In this document: piece after piece, positions 1 to 10,095 of the stretch | Layout of the letters: every line of letters starts with the position of its first letter | Position numbering within the stretch: the first letter of the stretch is position 1 | Source: Solilutibacter tolerans | GTDB lineage: Bacteria > Pseudomonadota > Gammaproteobacteria > Xanthomonadales > Xanthomonadaceae | Length of the DNA: 64,000 nt | Direction: 5' to 3' | Assembly: GCF_900155935.1 (NCBI RefSeq) | Contig: NZ_FTLW01000003.1 | Location: 326,001-390,000, forward strand | The notes under the pieces: generated by a model | Seen by the model: the letters and a program-made list of their open reading frames with translations, nothing else | Database searches by the model: none | Told to the model about the DNA's origin: nothing | Program-made: the position numbers and the translations under genes

Positions 1-21
1 CATGTCGGTCAGCACCGCATA

Positions 22-33
22 CGATTGCAATCG
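22..33. repeat. 12-bp perfect palindrome after pgk
   Basis: CGATTGCAATCG is a perfect 12-bp palindrome one base beyond the pgk stop codon. There is no adjacent T-run and the stem has no loop, so it is not a convincing terminator. Bases 1-21 hold no identifiable gene. In related bacteria pyruvate kinase often follows pgk, but nothing here proves that. Confidence 0.3.
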
Positions 34-34
34 A

Positions 35-1207
35 TCAGGCGCGCGCCTTCAGTGCGGCGACGGCCGGCAGCTCCTTGCCTTCGAGGAACTCGAGGAAAGC
101 ACCACCGCCGGTCGAGATGTAGGAAACCTCATTCTCGATGCCATACTTGTCGACCGCGGCAAGGGTGTCGCCGCCACCGGCGATCGAGAACGCGGGCGAC
201 GCGGCGATGGCGCGGGCCAATGCCTCGGTACCGTGACCGAAGGCGTCGAATTCGAACACGCCAACCGGGCCGTTCCAGACCACGGTGCCGGCCTTCTGGA
301 TCAGTGCCGCGTACTGTTTGGCGGTCTCAGGGCCGATGTCGAGGATCATGTCGTCCGTACCCACCGCATCGACCGACTTCACGGTGGCAGATGCATCCGC
401 GGCAAACGCCGGCGCGACGACCACATCCACCGGCAACGGGATGTCGGCGCCGCGCGCCTGGGCGTCGGCCATGATCTTCTTCGCGGTATCCAGCAGATCC
501 ATCTCGACCAGCGACTTGCCGACGCCATGACCCATGGCGGCGATGAAGGTGTTGGCGATGCCGCCACCGACGATCAACTGGTCCACCTTGCTGACCAGTG
601 ACGAGAGCAGTTCCAGCTTGGTGCTGACCTTGCTGCCGGCAACGATGGCGAGCAGAGGTCGCGCCGGGTTATCGAGCGCCTTGGCCAACGCATCGAGCTC
701 GGCCATCAACAGCGGGCCGCCCGCAGCCTGCCTGGCGAATTTGATTACGCCATGGGTCGATGCCTGCGCACGATGCGCGGTCCCGAACGCATCCATGACG
801 AAGATATCGGCCAGGTCGGCGTACTGCTTTGACAGCGCTTCGCTGTCCTTGCCTTCACCGACATTCATGCGCACGTTTTCCAGCAAGACGATCTGCCCCG
901 GCGCGACATCGACGCCACCAAGGTAATCCTTCACCAGTGGTATCTCGCGACCCATCAGCTCAGACAGGCGTGCGGCCACTGGCGCCAGCGAATTCGCCTC
1001 GCTCCATTCGCCTTCTGTCGGCCGGCCCAGATGCGACATCACCATCACCGCGGCACCGGCCTCCAGCGCGGCCTTCAGCGTGGGGATCGAGGCGGTGATG
1101 CGTTGGTCGGACGTCACCTTGCCCTCCGCGACAGGCACGTTCAGGTCTTGCCGGATCAGGACACGTTTGCCCGAAAGATCGAGGTCGGTCATGCGGAGAA
1201 TGGACAT
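35..1207 (-). CDS. pgk: phosphoglycerate kinase
   Basis: Catalyses the reversible transfer of phosphate between 1,3-bisphosphoglycerate and ADP in glycolysis and gluconeogenesis, in the cytoplasm. The product is 390 residues, the usual bacterial length. The N-terminal substrate-binding segment (RQDLNVP) and the C-terminal nucleotide-binding glycine loop (GGGDT, then [13 protein letters not shown]) are both intact. An upstream TTG at 1222 is in frame, but the ATG at 1207 has GGAG at suitable distance and gives the usual N-terminus [11 protein letters not shown]; a second ATG at 1192 is also possible. It lies on the same strand as gap and tkt, with unrelated genes between, so the glycolytic cluster is loosened rather than a tight operon. 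Confidence 0.97.
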   Translation of the reverse strand: MSILRMTDLDLSGKRVLIRQDLNVPVAEGKVTSDQRITASIPTLKAALEAGAAVMVMSHLGRPTEGEWSEANSLAPVAARLSELMGREIPLVKDYLGGVDVAPGQIVLLENVRMNVGEGKDSEALSKQYADLADIFVMDAFGTAHRAQASTHGVIKFARQAAGGPLLMAELDALAKALDNPARPLLAIVAGSKVSTKLELLSSLVSKVDQLIVGGGIANTFIAAMGHGVGKSLVEMDLLDTAKKIMADAQARGADIPLPVDVVVAPAFAADASATVKSVDAVGTDDMILDIGPETAKQYAALIQKAGTVVWNGPVGVFEFDAFGHGTEALARAIAASPAFSIAGGGDTLAAVDKYGIENEVSYISTGGGAFLEFLEGKELPAVAALKARA

Positions 1208-1282
1208 GCGCGGGCGCTCCAAGGCTGCAAAGAATCGCCTATTGTCCGCCGCGCGGCGGCTTGGTTCAAACCCGGGACGTGA

Positions 1283-1690
1283 TCAAGGCCCGGGGTGCAT
1301 CGGCAACGGATGCCACCGCCCGTCCAGCCCCAAACCCAACTTCAAGCTGCGCGCAATTCGCTGTGCGTAGGCGTACATCTCTTCGGCATCGACATCGTTC
1401 AGCACCTCATGCGCGGTTTGTCGCCAAAGCGCCAGCCAGTGACCGAAGTGTTCGCCAAGGATGGGATGCGGGCGATGCGCAGCCATCGGATTGCCGCGAT
1501 ACTCGCGCGTGCCGAGCGCAACCGAGGACCAAAACTTCACCAGCGTCGCCTTGTGCTCCGGCCAGTCATGCACCGCCGGATTGAATATCGGGCCAAGGAT
1601 CGGATCGGCCTGGATCTTGTCATAGAAGACATCGACCAAACGCACGATGTCTTCGCGGGTCAGGGTGGTTTCGGGCAGGGCATCGCTCAT
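1283..1690 (-). CDS. group III truncated haemoglobin
   Basis: A 135-residue globin of the truncated (2-on-2) type. The pattern LVDVFYDKIQADPILGPIF near the N-terminus, the FW pair and the segment with HPILGEHFGHWLALW are typical of group III truncated haemoglobins, where a histidine in the last segment would be the proximal haem ligand. These cytoplasmic proteins bind O2 or NO; the exact role is usually unknown. The open frame extends upstream to 1750, but that would overlap the preceding DUF3999 gene by about 50 bases; MSDALPE at 1690 is the conserved-looking start and still sits just inside that gene's end region at 1701. Function beyond haem binding is not shown by sequence. Confidence 0.85.
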   Translation of the reverse strand: MSDALPETTLTREDIVRLVDVFYDKIQADPILGPIFNPAVHDWPEHKATLVKFWSSVALGTREYRGNPMAAHRPHPILGEHFGHWLALWRQTAHEVLNDVDAEEMYAYAQRIARSLKLGLGLDGRWHPLPMHPGP

Positions 1691-1700
1691 CGCTGCATTG

Positions 1701-3059
1701 TCAGCCGCCGCCGGTGGGCGCGTCTTGATCCTTGTCATCACGGGCTGCATTTGCGCGCAAGAGTGAAACGGCGAATCCGACCACTACCAAGGCAGCCAGC
1801 AGCAACACGCCCCAGAGCGCGTAATTTTTCCAATCCCGCGGGGCGCTCAGCGCTGCCGGATCGCTCATCTCACCCGGGCCTTCGATACGCGCGGATGCTG
1901 GTTGCCAGCCCACACCACGTTCGCCACGAATATCTGCCAGCAAGTCGGCGATGGGTGCATCCTGCCGAAGTTGCTGCGCACTGCCCGCGACCAAGCGATA
2001 GGGCGGCTTGCCCGATGCGACAAAGACCAGCACTTCCGGCAACCATGACAATCGCAGCTTGGGGGTCTCGACCACCGCTACATCGGATACCAGACGCCAA
2101 TAGCGTTGGCGAATCGGCACCAGCAATTGCGCGCGCGAGCGTTGTGTATCACCGATGCGGTACTGCGCCCACGGTCCAGCGCGCAGCTGCCATGGCGACT
2201 CGGCGTTGTCGCGGCTTTCCAGCCGCCAGGTCACGGCGCTGTTGCCCGGCAAAACAACGTCCGCCTGATCGAATGGTTGCAACCCGTCGACCAAGAATTC
2301 GAACGAACGGCGATCAGCTGCCACCACAGATGGCGAAAAATCCCGTGAATCCGGCGAGCGGACCTTGGCGGCTGGCGTGGTCTCGGCAAAGATCGCGGCG
2401 ACCGGAACGGCATCCCCGCTTGTTTGCGTCAAACGGAGATAGCGCGCGGCATTGTCCAGCGGTATGCGCAATTGGCTTAACACGCGACCACCACGAGCCA
2501 ATTGCAGCACGTTCGCATCGGTGGTGAGCAAGCGCCAGCTTGCAAGATCGTCGCTGCCTTCCACGCGGAACCGTGCTTCGACTTGCGCATCGGCCGCAAG
2601 TGACAGGTGAAGCGCCGTTACTGCCGAACGAAGCGCGCTGGCATCCACCAACCAGCTCTCCGCCGCGTGAGACGGACTTACACCCTCGCGTGCTTCTAGG
2701 CGCAACACGCGACCCTCACTGCTCTGCTGGCTGATGACGCGGATCTGCTGACTGGGAAACTGCGCACCGTTGGGCAAGACGAACCACGGCATCTCAATGC
2801 GCTCGGCCTTGCTTGCCACAGGCGCATCCACGTCGAATACCATCGTCGGCACCGGCTGACCATCCACATCAACCACCGTGACATCGCGCAAATCGGGGTT
2901 GACGGCCGTGTGATACACCGGCTCGGTGAGTTCGATGCGATAAGCACCTGCATCCGGCTCAGACAAGGTGACAGGCCATTGCCGCAGCCAGCCAGCCGCA
3001 GCCACGGTCAAACCCAATACGGGCAGCAAGCAAAGAGCGCGAAGCTTGGGCGATGTCAT
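1701..3059 (-). CDS. DUF3999 family membrane-anchored protein
   Basis: A 452-residue protein with an N-terminal hydrophobic segment (KLRALCLLPVLGLTVAAAGW) that is a signal peptide or anchor, a long beta-rich extracytoplasmic region and a C-terminal transmembrane helix (ALWGVLLLAALVVVGFAV) followed by a short acidic tail. This is the layout of DUF3999 proteins, whose function is unknown. The start at 3059 is chosen because it begins the signal sequence; the upstream residues lack signal character and would overlap the neighbour. It follows the DUF2339 gene by 8 bases, so the two are almost certainly co-transcribed; this pairing recurs in proteobacteria and suggests a shared envelope function (inference). 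Confidence 0.85.
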   Translation of the reverse strand: MTSPKLRALCLLPVLGLTVAAAGWLRQWPVTLSEPDAGAYRIELTEPVYHTAVNPDLRDVTVVDVDGQPVPTMVFDVDAPVASKAERIEMPWFVLPNGAQFPSQQIRVISQQSSEGRVLRLEAREGVSPSHAAESWLVDASALRSAVTALHLSLAADAQVEARFRVEGSDDLASWRLLTTDANVLQLARGGRVLSQLRIPLDNAARYLRLTQTSGDAVPVAAIFAETTPAAKVRSPDSRDFSPSVVAADRRSFEFLVDGLQPFDQADVVLPGNSAVTWRLESRDNAESPWQLRAGPWAQYRIGDTQRSRAQLLVPIRQRYWRLVSDVAVVETPKLRLSWLPEVLVFVASGKPPYRLVAGSAQQLRQDAPIADLLADIRGERGVGWQPASARIEGPGEMSDPAALSAPRDWKNYALWGVLLLAALVVVGFAVSLLRANAARDDKDQDAPTGGG

Positions 3060-3067
3060 GACGATGT

Positions 3068-5773
3068 TTACTCCCTGGCGCGCGGCGGCGCGGGCGCGAG
3101 ATAGCCCACCACCGTACACAGCAAACCGTACGCGATGAACGAGCCAATGCCGAGCAGATTGCCCAGATGCTGTCGGTCAACCAAGACCAGTTTGGCGAGG
3201 ACCACGGCCATCAGCACTGCGGCCGCCAGCCACAAACCACGATGCCCGCGGCGCGAACCGATGACCCAGCCGATCACGCCCAACACACTCCACAACACCG
3301 TGAGCGTGGTTTGCGCCAGCGAGCTGGACAACAACGCTTCATCCCAGGGCACACCGCCCCAAAAATGCACGGCGCGCAGGGCCACACTGCTGACCCAAGC
3401 CAGTGCCACCAGGCCAATGACCAGCGCGCGTTGGCCGCGCACATCCAGCAGCCCACCTTTCGCCAGCCAACGAATACCGAGCAGCAAGATGGCCAGTTGA
3501 CTCAGCTCCAACGGATTGATCAGCGGCAACCAAGGCAGTGGCGATGCATCGCCACGCACGAAGAGGCCAAGCGAGAACGCCAGCCCCAGCAATACGACGT
3601 AAGTCTTGGCCAATCGCGGACGCCACGATGCGACATCCACCCATTGCGCACGTCGGCCACTCAGCCAATCCGGCCGGAAGGACAGCACCACTGACGCCGC
3701 CAGCCACGGCAGTAGCACGGCGGCATAACGCCAACCCTGCGCCAGTCCAAAACGCTGCGCCAGGTACTGACCCAACAAGGACAACACCAGCGGCCAGACT
3801 AGCCACCAAATCCATTGCGCCCAGCTGGCGATCTTGCTGCTGCCTTGGCGCAAGCAGGCCAGGCTGCGAATACCCAGAACCAAGTACACCGCCCAAGCAA
3901 GCCCACCCATGCCCGCGAACGGATGCGCGTGCATACCGCTTTGCCAAAGCGCGATGGGTAATGCCGATGCAAGCGCGGCCACCGCGATGCTTTCCAGCAT
4001 CGGTGCCTTTTCCATGCGCGCAACCTCGGCGCTGGCCCATGCCGTTACCGCAGCCAGCAGCAACCACCAGTCGGGGTGATGCAGGCGGATAGCGAAGCGA
4101 TCGATCTCGATGAGGTTGCCGCCCAACCACCACGCCAGACCCCAGGCCAATGCCACGGCGGCCAGCTGGCCATGCTTCGAGCGCCACAAGGCCCATGCGC
4201 TGGCGAAGCCGCCGATAGCGATGATCAGGCCGCTCATGTACATGCCATTGAGGACAGGTCGGAGCGCTTCTGCAATGCCATGCATGGCGGAAGCCCCATT
4301 GACCCCGACCAATGCGTTGCCATTCGCGAGGACATAAGCAAGCGCTGCTGCGACTTGCAGACCTCCGCCCGTCCACAGCGGCACGCGGCGTGATTGGCGC
4401 AGACCAAACATCACCAAGGCCGCGCCTTCCAGAGCGAACACGGCAGCGGTGACACGCGCCGAGAATGCCAGGGGTACCGACAACGTGGCAAAACCCACGG
4501 CCAGCAGGGCGTGCGCCTCGAACAAGGCCGAGAACCGCTCGCGACCGCGTTCCCACCACGCCAATGCAAGGTAGATCACCGCCAGTGCGACGGCGCAGAA
4601 CGCCAGTGCCATCGGGCGATCCGGCATCAATCCCGCTTGCGCCGAGAAAGCAACGAGCGGCGTGCCGAACAACAGACACCCATCAATGGGATCACGCAAG
4701 CGAGGTGCGCGACGACGCGCATGCAAAACCGGGATCAACAAGTAGATGACGAAGAACAGCAACAGGAAGGGTTGCGTGCTGCTGAGCAACTCGGGCCGAT
4801 ACTTCAACACGCCCCACGCAATGCCAATGCCCCAAGTGAAGACAAAGCCGAGCAGGAACAGGATGCGCCACGGCTTGACCCAGGCCACGCCAAAGATCGC
4901 AAGATTGAGCAAGGCGTAGTACGAGAACAAGGCGACATGGCTGCCGCTGCCATCGGACAACCAGATCGGCGCGAGGAAGCCCGCCAATACGCCCAGCACC
5001 GCCAACGTGCGCGAATCCTGCAGTACGGCCAACACGCCCATGCCAGCGATCAGCAACACGCTGATGCCGAAGGCGAGGCCGGTCGGAATAAGCCCATACA
5101 TCCGCGCTGCAGCGAACACCACCAACAGCAGTACGCCAATGGCACCGCCTTGCAGCGCCCGCGCAAATGCGGGCTTGTCACCGCGTTGCCGCCAGCCGAA
5201 CACCAAGCCCGCCATCGCGACCAGCGCAATGCCCGCCAAGCGCAACTCGATCGGCATACGCAGCCAACCCTGATCGCTGGCGTACTTGAGCAAGGATCCC
5301 ACGCCTACCAGCGATACCAACATGCCCACCTTCACCGGCACGTTACCGGTGCTGAACCATTGACGCAGACGACGGCCCAGCACTTGCATGCGGTCTTCGA
5401 CAGCCGTCTTGCGCGATGCTGCTGCGGGTGCTGGGCGCTGCCAGGACTCGGGCAACTCGGCCTTCACTGGCTGCGATTGTGCGGGCGATGCCGGGATCGG
5501 CGGCGGCTGCGCGGCAGCAGGGGGCACCTCAGCCAGTGGCGGCACAAGCTTTTCGGCCGGCACATCGACGCGCGGCGCAACAGGTGGACTGGGCGATGAG
5601 GCATCCAAGCCTTCATCGCGACCTTGCTGCCGTGCTTCCGTCATCAAGCCGACGATCTGGCTTTCCAACTCGGTCACCCGTCGCTTCAATCCACTGATCG
5701 ACGTCAACGCGATCACCAATAACACCGGCACCGCCAACACGGCGAGCGCCAACAGCATGAGCAAGCCTTCCAT
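3068..5773 (-). CDS. DUF2339 polytopic membrane protein
   Basis: A large inner-membrane protein of 901 residues. An N-terminal transmembrane helix (residues about 2-25) is followed by a short coiled coil (RRVTELESQIVGLMTEA), a Pro/Ala-rich linker to about residue 130, and then a long succession of hydrophobic segments to the C-terminus, likely twenty or more helices. This matches DUF2339, a family without an assigned activity. The start at 5773 is the first ATG giving the N-terminal helix; the 20 residues upstream are basic and non-hydrophobic. It lies directly upstream of the DUF3999 gene. No catalytic or transport motif is recognisable. Confidence 0.85.
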   Translation of the reverse strand: MEGLLMLLALAVLAVPVLLVIALTSISGLKRRVTELESQIVGLMTEARQQGRDEGLDASSPSPPVAPRVDVPAEKLVPPLAEVPPAAAQPPPIPASPAQSQPVKAELPESWQRPAPAAASRKTAVEDRMQVLGRRLRQWFSTGNVPVKVGMLVSLVGVGSLLKYASDQGWLRMPIELRLAGIALVAMAGLVFGWRQRGDKPAFARALQGGAIGVLLLVVFAAARMYGLIPTGLAFGISVLLIAGMGVLAVLQDSRTLAVLGVLAGFLAPIWLSDGSGSHVALFSYYALLNLAIFGVAWVKPWRILFLLGFVFTWGIGIAWGVLKYRPELLSSTQPFLLLFFVIYLLIPVLHARRRAPRLRDPIDGCLLFGTPLVAFSAQAGLMPDRPMALAFCAVALAVIYLALAWWERGRERFSALFEAHALLAVGFATLSVPLAFSARVTAAVFALEGAALVMFGLRQSRRVPLWTGGGLQVAAALAYVLANGNALVGVNGASAMHGIAEALRPVLNGMYMSGLIIAIGGFASAWALWRSKHGQLAAVALAWGLAWWLGGNLIEIDRFAIRLHHPDWWLLLAAVTAWASAEVARMEKAPMLESIAVAALASALPIALWQSGMHAHPFAGMGGLAWAVYLVLGIRSLACLRQGSSKIASWAQWIWWLVWPLVLSLLGQYLAQRFGLAQGWRYAAVLLPWLAASVVLSFRPDWLSGRRAQWVDVASWRPRLAKTYVVLLGLAFSLGLFVRGDASPLPWLPLINPLELSQLAILLLGIRWLAKGGLLDVRGQRALVIGLVALAWVSSVALRAVHFWGGVPWDEALLSSSLAQTTLTVLWSVLGVIGWVIGSRRGHRGLWLAAAVLMAVVLAKLVLVDRQHLGNLLGIGSFIAYGLLCTVVGYLAPAPPRARE

Positions 5774-5839
5774 CGCCTGTCCCTTTCTTGGATGCGCCAC
5801 TGTACCGCGCCCGGTGATTCGACTGCCCGACAACGAAAA

Positions 5840-5860
5840 AGCCCCGCACGAGGCGGGGCT
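5840..5860 (-). terminator. rho-independent terminator of gap
   Basis: An 8-bp GC-rich stem (AGCCCCGC / GCGGGGCT) with a 5-base loop lies 25 bases after the gap stop codon. On the minus strand it is followed by five T residues, as expected for an intrinsic terminator. Confidence 0.85.
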
Positions 5861-5884
5861 TTCGTCTGGCCTGGTCGATGCGGC

Positions 5885-6931
<1,047 letters not shown>

Positions 6932-7010
6932 CTAGCGAATCATGGATTGCCGGGCCTGACCTGGGCATTGTCCGACGCGATGCCCACCGCCAGGCGACTA
7001 TGCTGTGGGC

Positions 7011-7829
7011 ATGAACAACCCCATGACTCCACTCCTGCCGCGGCTCGCCCTGCTGCTTTTCATGGCCGCGATTTCCCTGCCCGCTGCGGCCTGGGGCCCA
7101 CAGGGCCACCGGCTTGTGGCCCGATTGGCCGATGCAGAGCTCAGCCCTGCGGCACGCCGTGAAATCAATCGCCTGCTCATCGGCGAGGCGGACCCCACGC
7201 TTGCCGGCATCGCCAACTGGGCGGATGACATCCGTGACCACGACCCGGTCCTCTATCGCCGCACCGCACGCTGGCATTTCGTCAACCTCGGCGAGCATGG
7301 TTGCGAATACATCGCCAAACGCGATTGCAAGAACGGGGATTGCGTCGTCGAAGCCATCCGCAAGCAGGCCGCGATACTGAAGGACCGCCACCAATCCTTG
7401 CTTGCCCGCAGAAATGCCTTGAAGTTCATCGTGCATTTCGTGGGCGACGTGCATCAACCCCTGCATGCCGGGTACGCACGTGACCGTGGCGGCAACGACA
7501 TCCAAGTAAACGATACGGGCTTCGGGACCAATCTGCACGCGGTGTGGGACAGCCGCATGTTGTTCCAGCAACGCCTGTCAGACGATGCCTATATCGATGC
7601 ATTGAATGCGATGCCCTTGGCCGTCGCCCTGGCGCGCGACCCGATTCCGCCCGCAGCGGCATCCTGGGCGCGGGACAGCTGCGCCATCGTGATGCAACCC
7701 GGCTTCTACCCCACCAGGCCCAGGCTAGATGCCAGCTACTTCCCTCTGTGGACGCCGGTGGCCGACACCCAAATGCGTCGTGCGGGGGCGCGATTGGCGC
7801 AATTGTTGAACGCGTCGCTGGCGCGTTAA
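7011..7829 (+). CDS. secreted S1/P1-type zinc nuclease
   Basis: A 272-residue exported nuclease of the S1/P1 family, which hydrolyses single-stranded nucleic acids with a trinuclear zinc site. Residues 8-27 form a signal peptide ending in AAA, so the mature protein begins with Trp28; in this family the N-terminal tryptophan itself binds zinc. Further ligands are visible in GPQGHR and in HFVGDVHQPLHAG. The ATG at 7011 is preferred; an in-frame GTG two codons upstream (7005) is possible and neither has a strong ribosome site. Its stop overlaps the end of the convergent DUF442 gene by four bases. Confidence 0.88.
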   Translation: MNNPMTPLLPRLALLLFMAAISLPAAAWGPQGHRLVARLADAELSPAARREINRLLIGEADPTLAGIANWADDIRDHDPVLYRRTARWHFVNLGEHGCEYIAKRDCKNGDCVVEAIRKQAAILKDRHQSLLARRNALKFIVHFVGDVHQPLHAGYARDRGGNDIQVNDTGFGTNLHAVWDSRMLFQQRLSDDAYIDALNAMPLAVALARDPIPPAAASWARDSCAIVMQPGFYPTRPRLDASYFPLWTPVADTQMRRAGARLAQLLNASLAR

Positions 7830-8365
7830 TCGACTGACAACACCTCGAGCACGCGCGCTTCGGTGCTCTTCATCCCGGCTTTGCGCCCGAACGCCAATGC
7901 GGCGTCATCCGCCATGCCTTCCGCCTCTGCGGCCATCAGTGCCAGCAATGCGCCGGCGCGGTTGGCCGACGCGCAATGCACCAACACGGGAGCACCGTTC
8001 GCGCTGCCGATCGCCTCGCTCAGCTTGCGCGCGTTGTCCGGCGTGATGGCCGCGCCATTGGCGACCGGTATCTGGATATAGCGCATCCCGGCAGCGCGCA
8101 CTTCCGATGCTTCGTCGCGCTCCTGCATTTCATCGGCCGGGCGCAGGTTGACGACCGTGGTCACGCCGCGCGCGGCGATTTCGTGCCAATCGGACGCTGC
8201 CGGCTGCCCCGCGCTGTAGAGATGTTCGCGCGGCTGAAGCAGCGTGACGCTGAGCGCCTGCGCCTCCGTGGCTTCGGGCGCTAACGCTTGCTTGTGCGCG
8301 GGTGCACAGGCCACGGCCGCCATCGACAGCAAGCCGGTCATCCAAGGCTTCGGGACTTGCATCAT
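7826..8365 (-). CDS. DUF442 phosphatase-fold lipoprotein
   Basis: A 179-residue protein of the DUF442 (beta-lactamase hydrolase-like phosphatase) family. The conserved active-site loop HCASANR has Cys131 and Arg136 in a C-x4-R arrangement. That differs from the C-x5-R of classical tyrosine phosphatases and matches what is usual for DUF442. The N-terminus (residues 9-20, TGLLSMAAVAC) looks like a lipoprotein signal with Cys20 as the modified residue, although Ala at -3 is less common. DUF442 is often fused to the persulfide dioxygenase-like hydrolase in Blh proteins; here the two parts are separate genes facing away from each other across the repressor. The substrate is unknown; a role in periplasmic sulfur chemistry is inference. 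Confidence 0.8.
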   Translation of the reverse strand: MMQVPKPWMTGLLSMAAVACAPAHKQALAPEATEAQALSVTLLQPREHLYSAGQPAASDWHEIAARGVTTVVNLRPADEMQERDEASEVRAAGMRYIQIPVANGAAITPDNARKLSEAIGSANGAPVLVHCASANRAGALLALMAAEAEGMADDAALAFGRKAGMKSTEARVLEVLSVD

Positions 8366-8404
8366 CCAACCTCGTGCAGCGTGCGAACATTCGCGCTTGT
8401 CTTA

Positions 8405-8424
8405 ATATTAGATTTTTCTTATAT
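8405..8424. promoter_or_regulatory. inverted-repeat operator, likely BigR/SqrR site
   Basis: ATATTAGA-TTTT-TCTTATAT is an inverted repeat with seven of eight arm positions matching, in a strikingly AT-rich patch within GC-rich DNA. It lies between the divergent DUF442 and ArsR-type genes, two bases before the repressor ATG. ArsR-family repressors of the BigR/SqrR group bind AT-rich palindromes overlapping their own promoters, so this is the natural autoregulatory site. Binding is inferred, not shown. Confidence 0.65.
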
Positions 8425-8426
8425 TT

Positions 8427-8756
8427 ATGTCAATGCATGGACTTGCCGCAAAAAAACTGCCTGACTCAAACCTGATGCGCCGGCACGTCAGCGACGCCGC
8501 ACGCATGCTGAAAGCGCTCGCCAACGAGAAGCGTCTCCTGCTGCTTTGCCAGCTGGTCGAGGGCGAATGTTCCGTGGGCGAATTGAATGCACGGGTGGAT
8601 CTCAGCCAATCCGCGTTGTCGCAACATCTGGCACTGCTCCGCGAAGACGGGCTGGTCACGACGCGGCGCGAGTCGCAAACCATCCATTACGCACTGGCCG
8701 AAGGACCGGCGCGCGACATCCTGAAGACCCTGCACGACATCTACTGCGCAGACTGA
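8427..8756 (+). CDS. bigR: ArsR-family persulfide-sensing repressor, BigR/SqrR type
   Basis: A 109-residue winged-helix repressor. The helix-turn-helix is in the stretch VGELNARVDLSQSALSQHLA. Cys41 and Cys107 match in position the cysteine pair that forms a polysulfide bridge in SqrR and BigR and releases DNA under sulfide or persulfide stress; a third cysteine, Cys48, is also present. There is no ribosome-binding site before the ATG at 8427 and the operator nearly touches it, so translation may be leaderless or start further in, but this start makes the cysteine numbering coincide with SqrR. It is followed after 36 bases by the persulfide dioxygenase-like gene and divergent from the DUF442 gene, the expected regulon. 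Confidence 0.85.
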   Translation: MSMHGLAAKKLPDSNLMRRHVSDAARMLKALANEKRLLLLCQLVEGECSVGELNARVDLSQSALSQHLALLREDGLVTTRRESQTIHYALAEGPARDILKTLHDIYCAD

Positions 8757-8792
8757 ACCTGTCCACGGACGCATTTTGCTTGAGGGGATGCA

Positions 8793-9665
8793 ATGAGTAC
8801 TTCACCGATCGTCCAGTCGTTTTTCCACGCCGACAGTTCCACCTGGAGTCATGTCGTGCGCGATCCCGACACCTCCACGGCCGCCATCATCGACCCGGTG
8901 CTGGATTTCGATGTCGCATCCGGGCGCACCGGCACCGCGAGTGCGGAGGCGATGGTCGATTACATCGACGCGCATTCCTTGCAGGTGGCGTGGCTGCTGG
9001 AAACCCACGCGCACGCGGATCACCTCAGCGCTGCGCACTGGTTGCGCACCAAGCGCTTCCCCCGTGCACGCATCGGCATCGGCGAAGGCATTGCCACGGT
9101 ACAGAAGCATTTCCGCCCCATCTTCAATCTCGGCAAGCACTTCCCGATCGATGGCTCGCAATTCGACCATCTGTTTCGCGATGGCGAACGCTTCGACATC
9201 GGCGGTCTCGAAGCCCAGGTCATCGCCGTGCCAGGCCACACCAGCGACAGCAATGCCTTCCTGATCGGTGATGCGCTATTCGTCGGCGATTCGCTGTTCA
9301 TGCCCGATGGCGGCACTGCACGCTGCGACTTTCCCGGGGGCAGCGCGGCGACGCTATACCGCTCGATACAGCGTCTCTATGCCCTGCCCGATGCCACGCG
9401 CGTGTTCGTCTGCCACGACTATGCCCCCGGTGGGCGCGAACATCGCTGCGAAACCAGCATCGGCGACGAGAAGCACGGCAACATCCATGTCCGCACCGAC
9501 ACGCCCGAAGCCGAATTCGTGCCGCAGCGCGAAGCACGCGATGCCACGCTGGACATGCCCAAGCTGATCCTGCCCGCCGTGCAGGTCAACATCCGCGCGG
9601 GCGAGCTGCCCGACGCGGAAGGCAACGGCGTGCGTTACCTCAAACTTCCCATCGACCAACTTTGA
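8793..9665 (+). CDS. metallo-beta-lactamase-fold persulfide dioxygenase-like hydrolase
   Basis: A 290-residue metallo-beta-lactamase-fold protein with the metal motif THAHADH (His72, His74, Asp76, His77) and later PGHTSDS and HDY ligands. The pattern of [15 protein letters not shown] at the N-terminus and [13 protein letters not shown] in the middle is that of Blh/ETHE1-like persulfide dioxygenases, which oxidise glutathione persulfide to sulfite. Unlike full Blh it carries no DUF442 domain. An upstream GAGGGG gives a good ribosome site. Its position behind a BigR/SqrR-type repressor and before YeeE/YedE transporters supports a role in sulfide or persulfide detoxification; the enzymatic activity is inferred from family. 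Confidence 0.88.
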   Translation: MSTSPIVQSFFHADSSTWSHVVRDPDTSTAAIIDPVLDFDVASGRTGTASAEAMVDYIDAHSLQVAWLLETHAHADHLSAAHWLRTKRFPRARIGIGEGIATVQKHFRPIFNLGKHFPIDGSQFDHLFRDGERFDIGGLEAQVIAVPGHTSDSNAFLIGDALFVGDSLFMPDGGTARCDFPGGSAATLYRSIQRLYALPDATRVFVCHDYAPGGREHRCETSIGDEKHGNIHVRTDTPEAEFVPQREARDATLDMPKLILPAVQVNIRAGELPDAEGNGVRYLKLPIDQL

Positions 9666-9669
9666 CGCC

Positions 9670-10095
9670 ATGGAAACCGCCTTCACTCCCGCCACGGCCT
9701 TGATCGGCGGCGCACTGATCGGGCTCGCTGCCACATGCTTGTATGCGGGCATCGGGCGCATAGCCGGCATGAGCGGCATCGTCAACACCGCATTGGAACA
9801 GCGCGAAGGTCGTGGCTGGCGAGCGGCTTTCATCGCGGGGCTCATGCTTGCAGCAGGCGTGTGGCTATCCCTGTCGGGCGCATCGCCACGTGGCAGTTTC
9901 CCGTTGCCGTGGCTCATCGCCGCGGGTCTCTTGGTTGGCTTCGGCACGCGCCTGGGCAATGGCTGCACCAGTGGCCACGGCATCTGCGGCCTGGCGCGCT
10001 TGTCGATGCGATCGCTCTTGGCGGTGCTGGCGTTCATGGCAAGCGGCATCGCCACTGTTTACGTGCTGCGACACGTGCTGGCGGTGCTGGCATGA
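9670..10095 (+). CDS. YeeE/YedE family sulfur transporter, first half
   Basis: A 141-residue membrane protein with about four transmembrane helices. It contains the family signature [20 protein letters not shown], whose cysteine lines the pore in YeeE-type thiosulfate or sulfur-compound transporters. It starts 4 bases after the hydrolase stop codon and overlaps the next half-transporter by four bases (ATGA), so the proteins are made together and probably form one functional unit. Co-location with a persulfide-responsive repressor suggests movement of a reduced sulfur compound; the substrate is not determined. Confidence 0.87.
   Translation: METAFTPATALIGGALIGLAATCLYAGIGRIAGMSGIVNTALEQREGRGWRAAFIAGLMLAAGVWLSLSGASPRGSFPLPWLIAAGLLVGFGTRLGNGCTSGHGICGLARLSMRSLLAVLAFMASGIATVYVLRHVLAVLA

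Noticed and set aside
4394..5599. A 401-codon plus-strand frame, Gln/Arg/His-rich
   Set aside because: It lies antisense to the DUF2339 membrane gene and has the same shadow composition.
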